Source of the DNA: an uncultured Oscillospiraceae bacterium
GTDB taxonomy: Bacteria > Bacillota > Clostridia > Oscillospirales > Ruminococcaceae
Direction of reading: 5' to 3'
Length of the DNA: 64,000 nucleotides
Assembly (NCBI GenBank): GCA_934438055.1
Contig: CAKSAY010000003.1
Span: forward strand, 50,312 to 114,311
Shown: piece after piece, positions 43,482 through 50,042 of the stretch
How positions within the stretch are numbered: position 1 is the stretch's first letter
How the letters are laid out: each line of letters begins with the position of its first letter
Translations under genes and position numbers: made by a program
The notes under the pieces: generated by a model
Database searches by the model: none
Seen by the model: the letters and a program-made list of their open reading frames with translations, nothing else
Told to the model about the DNA's origin: nothing

Positions 43482-44937
43482 TGTCCGGTCTCCTTGGATT
43501 GGTGGCGTTGGCATCGTTGCTTTCAACGTTGTGCAACACCTTTTCTTTGGTGTTATCGTTTCTTAATTTTTCAAACACGCGGCGGGAATTGCGCAGTTCT
43601 TCTAAAGTGGCCGGTCCTGCAATGCAACCACCGTCGCAATACATTCCCTCCAAAAAGTCATCGGTTAACTTTCCGGCCTTTAATAGGTTTAGCGCCTTTT
43701 TGCACTCGGCGGCACCGGTGCATTTTCCAACTTCAATTGGCGTTTGCTCATCTCTTTCCGCAAGAACCTGCACCACGGCCTTTGCGACGCCTCCCGTTAT
43801 GGCAAAGCCTTTTCCAAACCTCGTTGCATCGTCTTGTTGCATTGGTTCTTCGTCTATTTTAATTTCCTGTGCATGCAACATTGCATCAAGCTCTTCAAAG
43901 GTGAGAACAAAGTCAATTTCATCCTGATATAAAGATGCTACTTCATGCTTTTTCGCAATGCATGGGCCTATGAACACAATGATAGCATTTTCATTTTCCT
44001 TTCTAATAAACCGTTCGGCGGCCACCATGGGGCTCACGCCTGTGGACACAACGTCTTTGAGCTCCGGAAAATGCTTTTGCACCAATGACACAAAGGCAGG
44101 GCAGCAGGAAGATGTGAGCTTTTTTCCCTCTTTGACCCGTTCTACCAATTCGTGCGATTCATGATAGGCTACCATATCAGCACCAAACGCTGCTTCATAG
44201 ACTTTGTCAAACCCCAATTTGCAAATTGCTTGCTTAATGCTTGCCAAATGCGCGGCACCAAATTGCCCCTCAATCGAGGGCGCGACAATTGCGTAGATGG
44301 GATATTCTTTATGAGTGAGTGCTGTGATTACGTTTGTCATCGCTGAGACGTCACTGATTGCACCAAACGGACAGCCTGTTACGCAATTTCCGCAGTTAAT
44401 GCATTTTTTTTCTTCAATCGCCGCCAAATCGTTTTCATCAATGCTTATTGCGCCCACTTGACAGCTGTGAATGCAGGGACGTTCAATATCTACAATGGCA
44501 TTATAAGGGCAGGCGGCGACACATCGACCGCATTCACGACATTTTTCTTTATCAATCATAGCTTTTCCATCCGTAGCGGTGATTGCGCCAAAAGGGCAGG
44601 AGCGCATACATTTTTTTGCAAGACAGCCGCGGCAATTATCCGTAACGGTTATTTTCGTGATTGGGCAGCCCTCGCAGGCTGACGGAAGAATTTGCACAAT
44701 TTGCTGATTGTCTTCCATGGTGGTTCCGTCAGGGTTTTTTCCCATGGCTAAATCTACCCTTTGCGCAATAATAGCACGCTCATGATACACACAACAACGA
44801 AAATGCGGCTTATAGCCTTGAATTAAATCTTGTGGAATTTTAAAATACGTTTCGTTTAAGTCGCCGGCAAAGGCGTGCTTGGCAACCTCTTTTAAAACGG
44901 TATGCTTTATGTCTACGATATCTGAAAATTTTTGCAT
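43474..44937 (-). CDS. Monomeric [FeFe] hydrogenase, group-B-like
   Basis: The 487-residue protein has a row of [4Fe-4S] ligands (CEGCP, CRGCLAKKCMRSCP, CRECGRCVAACP, CINCGNCVTGCP at about residues 88-190) and the three H-cluster motifs: TSSCCPAF near 275, IGPCIAKKHE near 323 and YCDGGCIAGP near 433. These follow the group B pattern (CIAKK in place of the group A MPCxxK). It should catalyse proton reduction or H2 uptake with ferredoxin as likely partner. No hydEFG maturases are nearby. AAAGGAG precedes its ATG. Confidence 0.9.
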   Translation of the reverse strand: MQKFSDIVDIKHTVLKEVAKHAFAGDLNETYFKIPQDLIQGYKPHFRCCVYHERAIIAQRVDLAMGKNPDGTTMEDNQQIVQILPSACEGCPITKITVTDNCRGCLAKKCMRSCPFGAITATDGKAMIDKEKCRECGRCVAACPYNAIVDIERPCIHSCQVGAISIDENDLAAIEEKKCINCGNCVTGCPFGAISDVSAMTNVITALTHKEYPIYAIVAPSIEGQFGAAHLASIKQAICKLGFDKVYEAAFGADMVAYHESHELVERVKEGKKLTSSCCPAFVSLVQKHFPELKDVVSTGVSPMVAAERFIRKENENAIIVFIGPCIAKKHEVASLYQDEIDFVLTFEELDAMLHAQEIKIDEEPMQQDDATRFGKGFAITGGVAKAVVQVLAERDEQTPIEVGKCTGAAECKKALNLLKAGKLTDDFLEGMYCDGGCIAGPATLEELRNSRRVFEKLRNDNTKEKVLHNVESNDANATNPRRPDNE

Positions 44938-45071
44938 ATGGATCTCCTTTCATCTTAGGACCTGCGGGATTTGTCAAAGTGACAGAGTGCTCAATTGCGC
45001 CCTTAAAAGGGCAGACAATTTATTACAATTGACTGTATTGTTCATTCAATTATAAAAGTTCTTCTTCTCTT

Positions 45072-45099
45072 ATTATATAGAATTTGACAAAAAAATCAA
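45072..45099 (-). promoter_or_regulatory. Probable hydrogenase promoter
   Basis: On the minus strand TTGATT, 16 bases, TATAAT, about 135 bases before the hydrogenase gene. Confidence 0.55.
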
Positions 45100-45290
45100 C
45101 CACAAATAATTAGCAGTTTTGTTTGATGCTTTGCACTGTGGACATCTTCAAGAGCAAGTGTTTGGTGATATATGTATGAAGTGTTATACTAATTGTATAA
45201 TGCTTTTATTATATTACATTTATTGCAATCGTTAAATGTTTTTTAGAAAACAAATTATAATTGTTAACAACTGTGAGGGGAGGAGTTCCA

Positions 45291-45530
45291 TTGGAATGTT
45301 TTCCAAATTTTTTCTATGGTCACGTTCGTTTCAATTCTGAATACCGAGTTTGCTTTATCGATCTTAAATATACTAAATGGATAATAATCAAATAATAATA
45401 CACATTGTTTTATATTGGGTAGCTTTATAACGTTAGTTTACCTGAATATTTATTTGGAAAGAGTCAAAGAGCTGCAATTCGTTTTATAGATAATATGTTT
45501 TTTGCTTTTATCGCTCTGTATGGCGAGTGA
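45291..45530 (+). pseudogene. Decayed coding remnant at the element's left side
   Basis: A TTG with GGAGG seven bases before it starts a frame of 80 codons ending at TGA 45528-45530, interrupted by three stops (45393, 45396, 45420). The parts on both sides read like protein (for example SEYRVCFIDLKYTKW and LFGKSQRAAIRFIDNMFFAF). The family is not recognised; chance cannot be excluded. A second tiny frame, 45575-45607 (MPTPHKDVLV), has GGGAG upstream and ends before the terminator. Confidence 0.3.
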
Positions 45531-45614
45531 TAAAAATTATTTTCTCTGTTGATAACAAAAAAGGGAGAACGCAAATGCCAACGCCACATAAGGATGTTTT
45601 AGTTTAATGCCTAT

Positions 45615-45648
45615 ACGGTGCAACTCAGAAATGGGTTGCACCGTTTTT
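45615..45648 (+). terminator. Terminator facing the recombinase gene
   Basis: ACGGTGCAAC and GTTGCACCGT pair and are followed by TTTTT on the plus strand. It would end the transcript of the remnant at 45291, not that of the recombinase. Confidence 0.75.
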
Positions 45649-45652
45649 CTGA

Positions 45653-47350
45653 TTATGCGATAAAACGAAACTGCTGAGGATTTTTTTGCATTTCTTCCAT
45701 CATTGCAAGAATTTCTTGCTCAGTTGGAATATCAATCATTCCAACAGCAGTGAAATACACATCAACTTTTACATAACAGTGACCGCTTGATTTATCGTTA
45801 TTGTGAACTTCAATTCGTTCAATAAGTGTATTCACAAGCGTTGGCGTAAGTTCTTTAATTTCTGTAATTTCACGGAGAGTACGGAGCAATAACCTGAGGT
45901 CGGTCACTTTCTGACCTGCATCATCTAATGCTGCTTTCCATTCTTCTATTTCTGTCTGTAACCTCTTTTGCTCACACTCATAATTTTGAAGCAATTTGGA
46001 AAATCGTTCGTCCGAAAGTATTCCGGCAGCGTTTTGCTCAAACACTTTCTCAATCAGCTTGTCAATTTCCGCTATTCTTTTTTCTCCTCGCTCAACTGAT
46101 AGTCTGAACTTTTTATTCTCCGTTTGACTTACAAGATTTGTTTTCTTGGCAAGCATATAAAGAAAAGCTGGTTCATAGCATCTCACAAAATCTGCTAAAC
46201 TTCTTATAGCTTCAAGCACAATCTGCTCCAAAACTACATCACGGATATAATGAATTTGGCAATTACCTCTGCCGTTTTTATAATTGGAACATCGCCAAAA
46301 TTCTTGAGTTCTCTTAAGACTTTTCGCCGCACAAAAGTGTAATTTAGCTCCGCAATCAGGACAATAAACCAATCCTGAAAACAAACTCTGCCTACCCGTT
46401 GCGGTAGGACGGCGACGATGTTTGCGGAGTTCTTGAACTCTCAACCATTCTTCCTCAGATATAATTGGCTCTTGCATATTCGGAATAATTTGATATTCTT
46501 CGATAGGATTATGAATTACCTTATGAACCTTGTAGCTGACAGTCGTGCTTTTGAAGTTTACCGCACAGCCGGTGTATTGTCTGTTTTCAAGAATATTTAC
46601 AACAGTTTTCTTGTCCCATTCGCAAGAATCGCAAGGCACTTTCTGTGCGTGTTTTCTTCCGATACTTTCATAATATGCCGATGGAATAAGTATATTTTCC
46701 TTTTCTAACTGCTTTGCAATTTGTAGCGGTCCTCGACCTGCAAGACATAAAGAATAGATTTTGCGTACAATATTGGCAGCGGGTTCATCAATTATCCATT
46801 GTTCTTTGTTATCTGGGCTTTTCATATATCCGAACGGAACTGTTGCAGAAACACGCTTACCATGCTCCGCTTTGGATTGCCATACAGCACGGATTTTCTT
46901 AGAGGTTTGTGCAGCATACCATTCATTAAAAATGTTATAAAACGGAAGCATTTCCATACCATCACCGGTTGTGCTGTTTACATTTTCCTGAATGGAAATG
47001 AATGTAATGCCTAAGGAAGGATATACAATTTGTGTAAGTCTCCCGGCTTCAACCTGTTCTCTGCCGAAGCGGGAAAGGTCTTTTACAATAATCCTACAAA
47101 TCTTACCTTCTTCAGCCATTCTTTGCATACGCTGGAAGTCACTTCGTTCAAAACTTGTACCAGAAATCCCGTCATCTACAAAGAACATTGTATTTTTGTA
47201 GCCGTACTTTTTACAATAATCAAGCAAAATTTGTTTCTGATTACTTATACTGTTTGATTCATCATCGGATACCCTTTTATCTTTTTCGTCTTCAACAGAT
47301 AATCTGCAATAAAGAGCAGTGATGAGCTCATCGTTTGTTTCTGTTGTCAT
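45653..47350 (-). CDS. Large serine recombinase (TnpX/TndX-like)
   Basis: The 565-residue protein has the resolvase domain with catalytic serine in ALYCRLSVEDE (near residue 16), FFVDDGISGTSFERSDFQRM and VKDLSRFGREQ, a recombinase domain, the zinc ribbon YCPDCGAKLHFCAA, a coiled-coil of about 100 residues and a C-terminal DUF4368-like region ending MEEMQKNPQQFRFIA. Such enzymes excise and integrate Tn4451-type elements at short crossover sites. ATG 47350 has AAAGGAG before it. The gene looks intact. Confidence 0.95.
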   Translation of the reverse strand: MTTETNDELITALYCRLSVEDEKDKRVSDDESNSISNQKQILLDYCKKYGYKNTMFFVDDGISGTSFERSDFQRMQRMAEEGKICRIIVKDLSRFGREQVEAGRLTQIVYPSLGITFISIQENVNSTTGDGMEMLPFYNIFNEWYAAQTSKKIRAVWQSKAEHGKRVSATVPFGYMKSPDNKEQWIIDEPAANIVRKIYSLCLAGRGPLQIAKQLEKENILIPSAYYESIGRKHAQKVPCDSCEWDKKTVVNILENRQYTGCAVNFKSTTVSYKVHKVIHNPIEEYQIIPNMQEPIISEEEWLRVQELRKHRRRPTATGRQSLFSGLVYCPDCGAKLHFCAAKSLKRTQEFWRCSNYKNGRGNCQIHYIRDVVLEQIVLEAIRSLADFVRCYEPAFLYMLAKKTNLVSQTENKKFRLSVERGEKRIAEIDKLIEKVFEQNAAGILSDERFSKLLQNYECEQKRLQTEIEEWKAALDDAGQKVTDLRLLLRTLREITEIKELTPTLVNTLIERIEVHNNDKSSGHCYVKVDVYFTAVGMIDIPTEQEILAMMEEMQKNPQQFRFIA

Positions 47351-47436
47351 AATTTCACGCTCCTTTCCGACAACAGGGCATAACAAAGATATATTTATAT
47401 TATTACGCCCTGTGTCTTTTGGCTATTGTATGAATA

Positions 47437-47610
47437 TCAAATTGGCTTTTCAGGCAATATCAGTTTCTGAAATTGCTGAAGAACATTTTCTCTGCCATTG
47501 GGATTAAAATGTGTGCTGACTTCATAAGTTGTATTTCCTATTTTCATAAAGAACGGTTCATCATTCTTTTCAAAATACGGTGCATATATTGATTTGTTTT
47601 TATCTGTCAT
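47437..47610 (-). CDS. tnpW: TnpW-family transposon-encoded protein
   Basis: The 57-residue protein reads MTDKNKSIYAPYFEKNDEPF at the start, then FMKIGNTTYEVSTHFNPNGR and ends ILPEKPI. The IGxTxYxVxxHF core is that of TnpW proteins of Tn4451-like elements. Its ATG overlaps the stop of the ParB-like gene and has GGAGGG eight bases upstream. The recombinase follows, the usual order. Function unknown. Confidence 0.85.
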   Translation of the reverse strand: MTDKNKSIYAPYFEKNDEPFFMKIGNTTYEVSTHFNPNGRENVLQQFQKLILPEKPI

Positions 47611-48428
47611 CGTTCATCCCTCCTGTTTCTTTCTCTTTGCTTCTGCCATTTTTCGAGCAGAGAGATTATTGTTTTCTGCATATCAGATTTAGTGTAGCTT
47701 TTCGGAAAATATTTGCGTATATCTTCTTCCATAAAACGAACTTGTTCTTTTTGATTGGGCTTTTCTTCGCACAAAACAGCAAATACAACATCGGTTGAGT
47801 ATCTGCTTTGTTCGCTGAATTTTCTTAATCGCTGTGCCTGTGATAATGACGGCGTAGCGTCTGTAAATTCAATTTGGTCAAGCAATGTTCTTTGCTCATA
47901 CTCCGACAGATATGAAATTTCCACCGCAGGAGTAAAGGCTATCCGTTCCTCGTCAACAAGTTTAAGTAATTCGGGTATTAAATATGTCAGGCGAATATAT
48001 CGCTGAACATTTCTGCCACTTTCGGTGTCGGATATGTTATCTCTTGACTTATGGACAACTTGTCCATAAGTTTTGCCCTGATGTTTTAAGGCTTCTAATT
48101 TCATTTTGTAGGCAAAGGCTTTTTCACTTGGTAAGATATGTTCACGGTGTATGTTTGAATCCACCATTTGCACAATCGCCTCATCTTTTGTAAGTCCTTT
48201 TATTGTCACGGGTACGCTTGTTATCCCTAACGCCTTGCAGGCTTCAACTCGTCTGTGTCCACTGACAATTTCGTATTTACCAGCCGGAAAAGGACGGGCA
48301 ATTATCGGTTCAAGCAATCCGTTTTCTTTTATACTCTCTGTTAATTCTTGTTGCTCAATTCCGCTTCTTTCCTTAAACGGATGATTTTCAAAGGGAACAA
48401 GCAAGTCTATATCTATTATCTGTATCAT
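47607..48428 (-). CDS. ParB/Spo0J-like partition protein
   Basis: The 273-residue protein has the ParB N-terminal domain: HPFKERSGIEQQELTESIKE, GLLEPIIARP, and the nucleotide-binding motif SGHRRVEACKALG, then an HTH-containing middle part. Within elements of this type it is always found near the recombinase; no parA is next to it. AGGAG precedes ATG 48428. Likely role: DNA binding for maintenance or regulation of the element. Confidence 0.92.
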   Translation of the reverse strand: MIQIIDIDLLVPFENHPFKERSGIEQQELTESIKENGLLEPIIARPFPAGKYEIVSGHRRVEACKALGITSVPVTIKGLTKDEAIVQMVDSNIHREHILPSEKAFAYKMKLEALKHQGKTYGQVVHKSRDNISDTESGRNVQRYIRLTYLIPELLKLVDEERIAFTPAVEISYLSEYEQRTLLDQIEFTDATPSLSQAQRLRKFSEQSRYSTDVVFAVLCEEKPNQKEQVRFMEEDIRKYFPKSYTKSDMQKTIISLLEKWQKQRERNRRDER

Positions 48429-48524
48429 TTGGCTATCTCCTATATATTTTTTTCTTCGGCAGGTAATGTCTTACTCTATAAGTCTTAATACCTTCTGTTA
48501 TTCGGAAATCAAGAAAGCCGAAAA

Positions 48525-48860
48525 TCAGAATTGTTTTAGATAGATAATGCTTGGCTTTCCCTGACCCTGTCTTTTGCGAAGAATTAAATTCGCAGCTTCA
48601 AGTTCAGAAAACAACTTGCATATTTTTTCGTGACCGAAATGCAGTTTTTCCTGAGCGGATTTAATCGTAAAATATTGATATACTCTGCCTTGTTTATCTA
48701 TCCAACCGTTTTTGACGGACAAATACATTCGGTCAAGCAAAAGTCCGTACAGCATTTTTGCATCTGTTGAAACCGATTTGTACTTTTCTTCAAATAACGC
48801 TTTAGGTACTTTGTAGAATGCGAACTGCCCCGATTCCGATACTGTAAAATATTTGTTCAA
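48525..48860 (-). CDS. RepA_N replication initiator, shortened
   Basis: The 111-residue protein is the RepA_N DNA-binding domain: YFTVSESGQFAFYKVPKALF, KMLYGLLLDRMYLS and LHFGHEKICKLFSELEAANL. Family members are usually 250-300 residues, with a second domain after a linker. Here the frame ends with TGA soon after the HTH. Shifting frame, the next bases read NSDFRLS, which resembles that linker, so a frameshift may have cut it. Replication activity is therefore doubtful. Confidence 0.8.
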   Translation of the reverse strand: MNKYFTVSESGQFAFYKVPKALFEEKYKSVSTDAKMLYGLLLDRMYLSVKNGWIDKQGRVYQYFTIKSAQEKLHFGHEKICKLFSELEAANLILRKRQGQGKPSIIYLKQF

Positions 48861-48881
48861 ACATTTTCTCCTTTCGTTTTT

Positions 48882-48994
48882 GTCACGCTTATTAACTTTA
48901 AAATTGAGTGCTAAGGCATTGAGATATTACTTGCCTGTGCTTGGCTCATTAAAAGCCTTATAGCAAATGGCATTCTACTCCTTAAAAGCGTGAC
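48882..48994 (-). repeat. Nested inverted repeats before repA
   Basis: GTCACGCTT (48882-48890) pairs with AAGCGTGAC (48986-48994) and, inside, TAAGGC (48912-48917) with GCCTTA (48955-48960). It lies in the untranslated leader of the repA gene, the place where RepA_N plasmids have antisense-RNA control; that role is inference. Confidence 0.5.
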
Positions 48995-49002
48995 AGAGAC
49001 GC

Positions 49003-49347
49003 TCACCTTTTGTGTTGTCGCTCGGCTGCTTTTTTACGTTTTTGAACTTTAGCACATTCTGTGCAATATCTTTGATTTTTAGATTTCGGCACAAAGGCTT
49101 TACCGCAAATCCGACAATGCTTTTAATTGATAATTCTCATAACCTCTGCAAACATTTCTTTGCCAGTAGGTAAAACCGAAGACAAAAAATAATTGCAGTA
49201 AACACCATATTTGCTGATGAGTTGAACGCAGTTGTGCTCCTCGCCATCATCGAGCAATAAGCAGTTGCCGTTTACGCCGTTACAGCACAAGCGTCTAATT
49301 AAAGCGTTTATTTTTCTTTACTGCTGTGGATTGATTTTTACAGCCAC
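49003..49347 (-). pseudogene. Cys-rich VLP protein gene with two in-frame stops
   Basis: The 115-codon frame starts at GTG 49347, with AAAGGAGG eight bases upstream, and reads MAVKINPQQ, stop, RKINALIRRLCCNG, CLLLDDGEEHNCVQLISKYG, EMFAEVMRIIN, stop, KHCRICGKAFVPKSKNQRYC, TECAKVQKRKKAAERQHKR, stop. The pieces are those of the Cys_rich_VLP family of clostridial mobile elements, all in one frame. Both internal stops are TAA (codons 10 and 75). A shortened product could only come from internal restarts. Confidence 0.8.
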
Positions 49348-49436
49348 AATCGAAACCTCCTTTGCATTTGGTGAAAAGGAGTTGCAATCAGGGATATCCT
49401 GCTATTTGCTCTTGATAGAGTGTATAAAACATAAAA

Positions 49437-49610
49437 AGGTCCTTTCCCGAACAAACAGGAAAGAACCTAACACAGTACGAAACAAAATCGAGCAACAAAT
49501 AATGCCACAGAAAACAGATACACAAAAGGTGGCAATTATCCCTTTGTATATCCGGTTTCGTACGGCGCTTGGTAGCTTAGTTTCTTAAAACTATCTCCGC
49601 TTGCTCGATT
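49437..49610 (-). ncRNA. Candidate structured leader RNA with pseudoknot and terminator
   Basis: Four arms interleave: GTACGAAAC (49475-49483) pairs with GTTTCGTAC (49555-49563), and AATCGAGCAA (49486-49495) pairs with TTGCTCGATT (49601-49610). This A-B-A'-B' order is a pseudoknot. An inner stem GATATACAAAGG/CCTTTTGTGTATC is also present. On the minus strand a perfect terminator, AGGTTCTTTCC with GGAAAGGACCT then TTTTT, closes it at 49437-49468, about 90 bases before the VLP pseudogene. Confidence 0.5.
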
Positions 49611-49691
49611 AGAAATCGTAAATATTCATTTGATATTACAAGTCTACATTATTTAATTCTGAATTTCAATAGCTATTTCAAATTCACAACA

Positions 49692-49715
49692 AGGTGTCGT
49701 CAAATGACGACACCT
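49692..49715. repeat. Perfect 10-bp inverted repeat
   Basis: AGGTGTCGTC-AAAT-GACGACACCT. No T-run follows on either strand, so it is more likely a protein-binding site or an end sequence than a terminator. Confidence 0.65.
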
Positions 49716-49761
49716 CAGAGTGTTGAAGCATATCATTTAATATAATAGAGCAAGATTCATC

Positions 49762-49812
49762 CATAAAGTCATTACTTTTATATTGACAAAAGTAATGACT
49801 TTATGATAGTAT
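49762..49812 (+). promoter_or_regulatory. Restriction operon promoter inside an 18-bp inverted repeat
   Basis: CATAAAGTCATTACTTTT (49762-49779) and AAAAGTAATGACTTTATG (49788-49805) are perfect complements with eight bases between. The -35 TTGACA (49783-49788) sits in the centre and extended -10 TGATAGTAT follows with an 18-base spacer. A dimer bound here would block RNA polymerase, most simply the Phd-like product of the first gene. Confidence 0.8.
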
Positions 49813-49847
49813 ACGTTAATATAAATAGTTAAAAGGAGGCGTAGCGA

Positions 49848-50042
49848 TTGTCTCAAAAAAAGCCTGTATTGCCTGATTATGAATCGGTTACGCCGTTCTT
49901 GAAAGGGCAAGCGTCAAAAATTTTCAAAGAAGTAGCCGATAACGATAAAGTTTTAATTGTGCAAAAACAAAATAAACCACAGAATGTTGTTATTTCCTAT
50001 AAGCGTTATTTAGAATTAAAAAAGACTGGAGCGGATATATAA
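49848..50042 (+). CDS. Phd/YefM-like antitoxin-type regulator
   Basis: The 64-residue protein fits the Phd/YefM fold: FLKGQASKIFKEVADNDKVL, then IVQKQNKPQNVVISYKRYLE. This corresponds to the DNA-binding N-terminal half. The start is TTG 49848 with AAAGGAGG eight bases before. No RelE or Doc toxin follows; instead its stop overlaps the start of the nuclease-methylase gene. It probably represses the operon through the inverted repeat at 49762. Confidence 0.85.
   Translation: MSQKKPVLPDYESVTPFLKGQASKIFKEVADNDKVLIVQKQNKPQNVVISYKRYLELKKTGADI

Noticed and set aside
45575..45607. Start of deoD (purine nucleoside phosphorylase) interrupted by the element
   Set aside because: Only MPTPH resembles it; five residues are not evidence, and no remainder of the gene is seen at the other end.
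49003..49347. Recoded TAA codons instead of a pseudogene
   Set aside because: Other genes here, including the recombinase of the same element, end in TAA, so TAA is a normal stop.
49395..49402. MOB-P type nick site (TATCCTG-C) as transfer origin
   Set aside because: An eight-base match alone is too weak, and no relaxase gene is present.
49232..49588. Plus-strand frame of 118 codons
   Set aside because: It is mostly antisense to the VLP pseudogene and runs through the structured RNA region.
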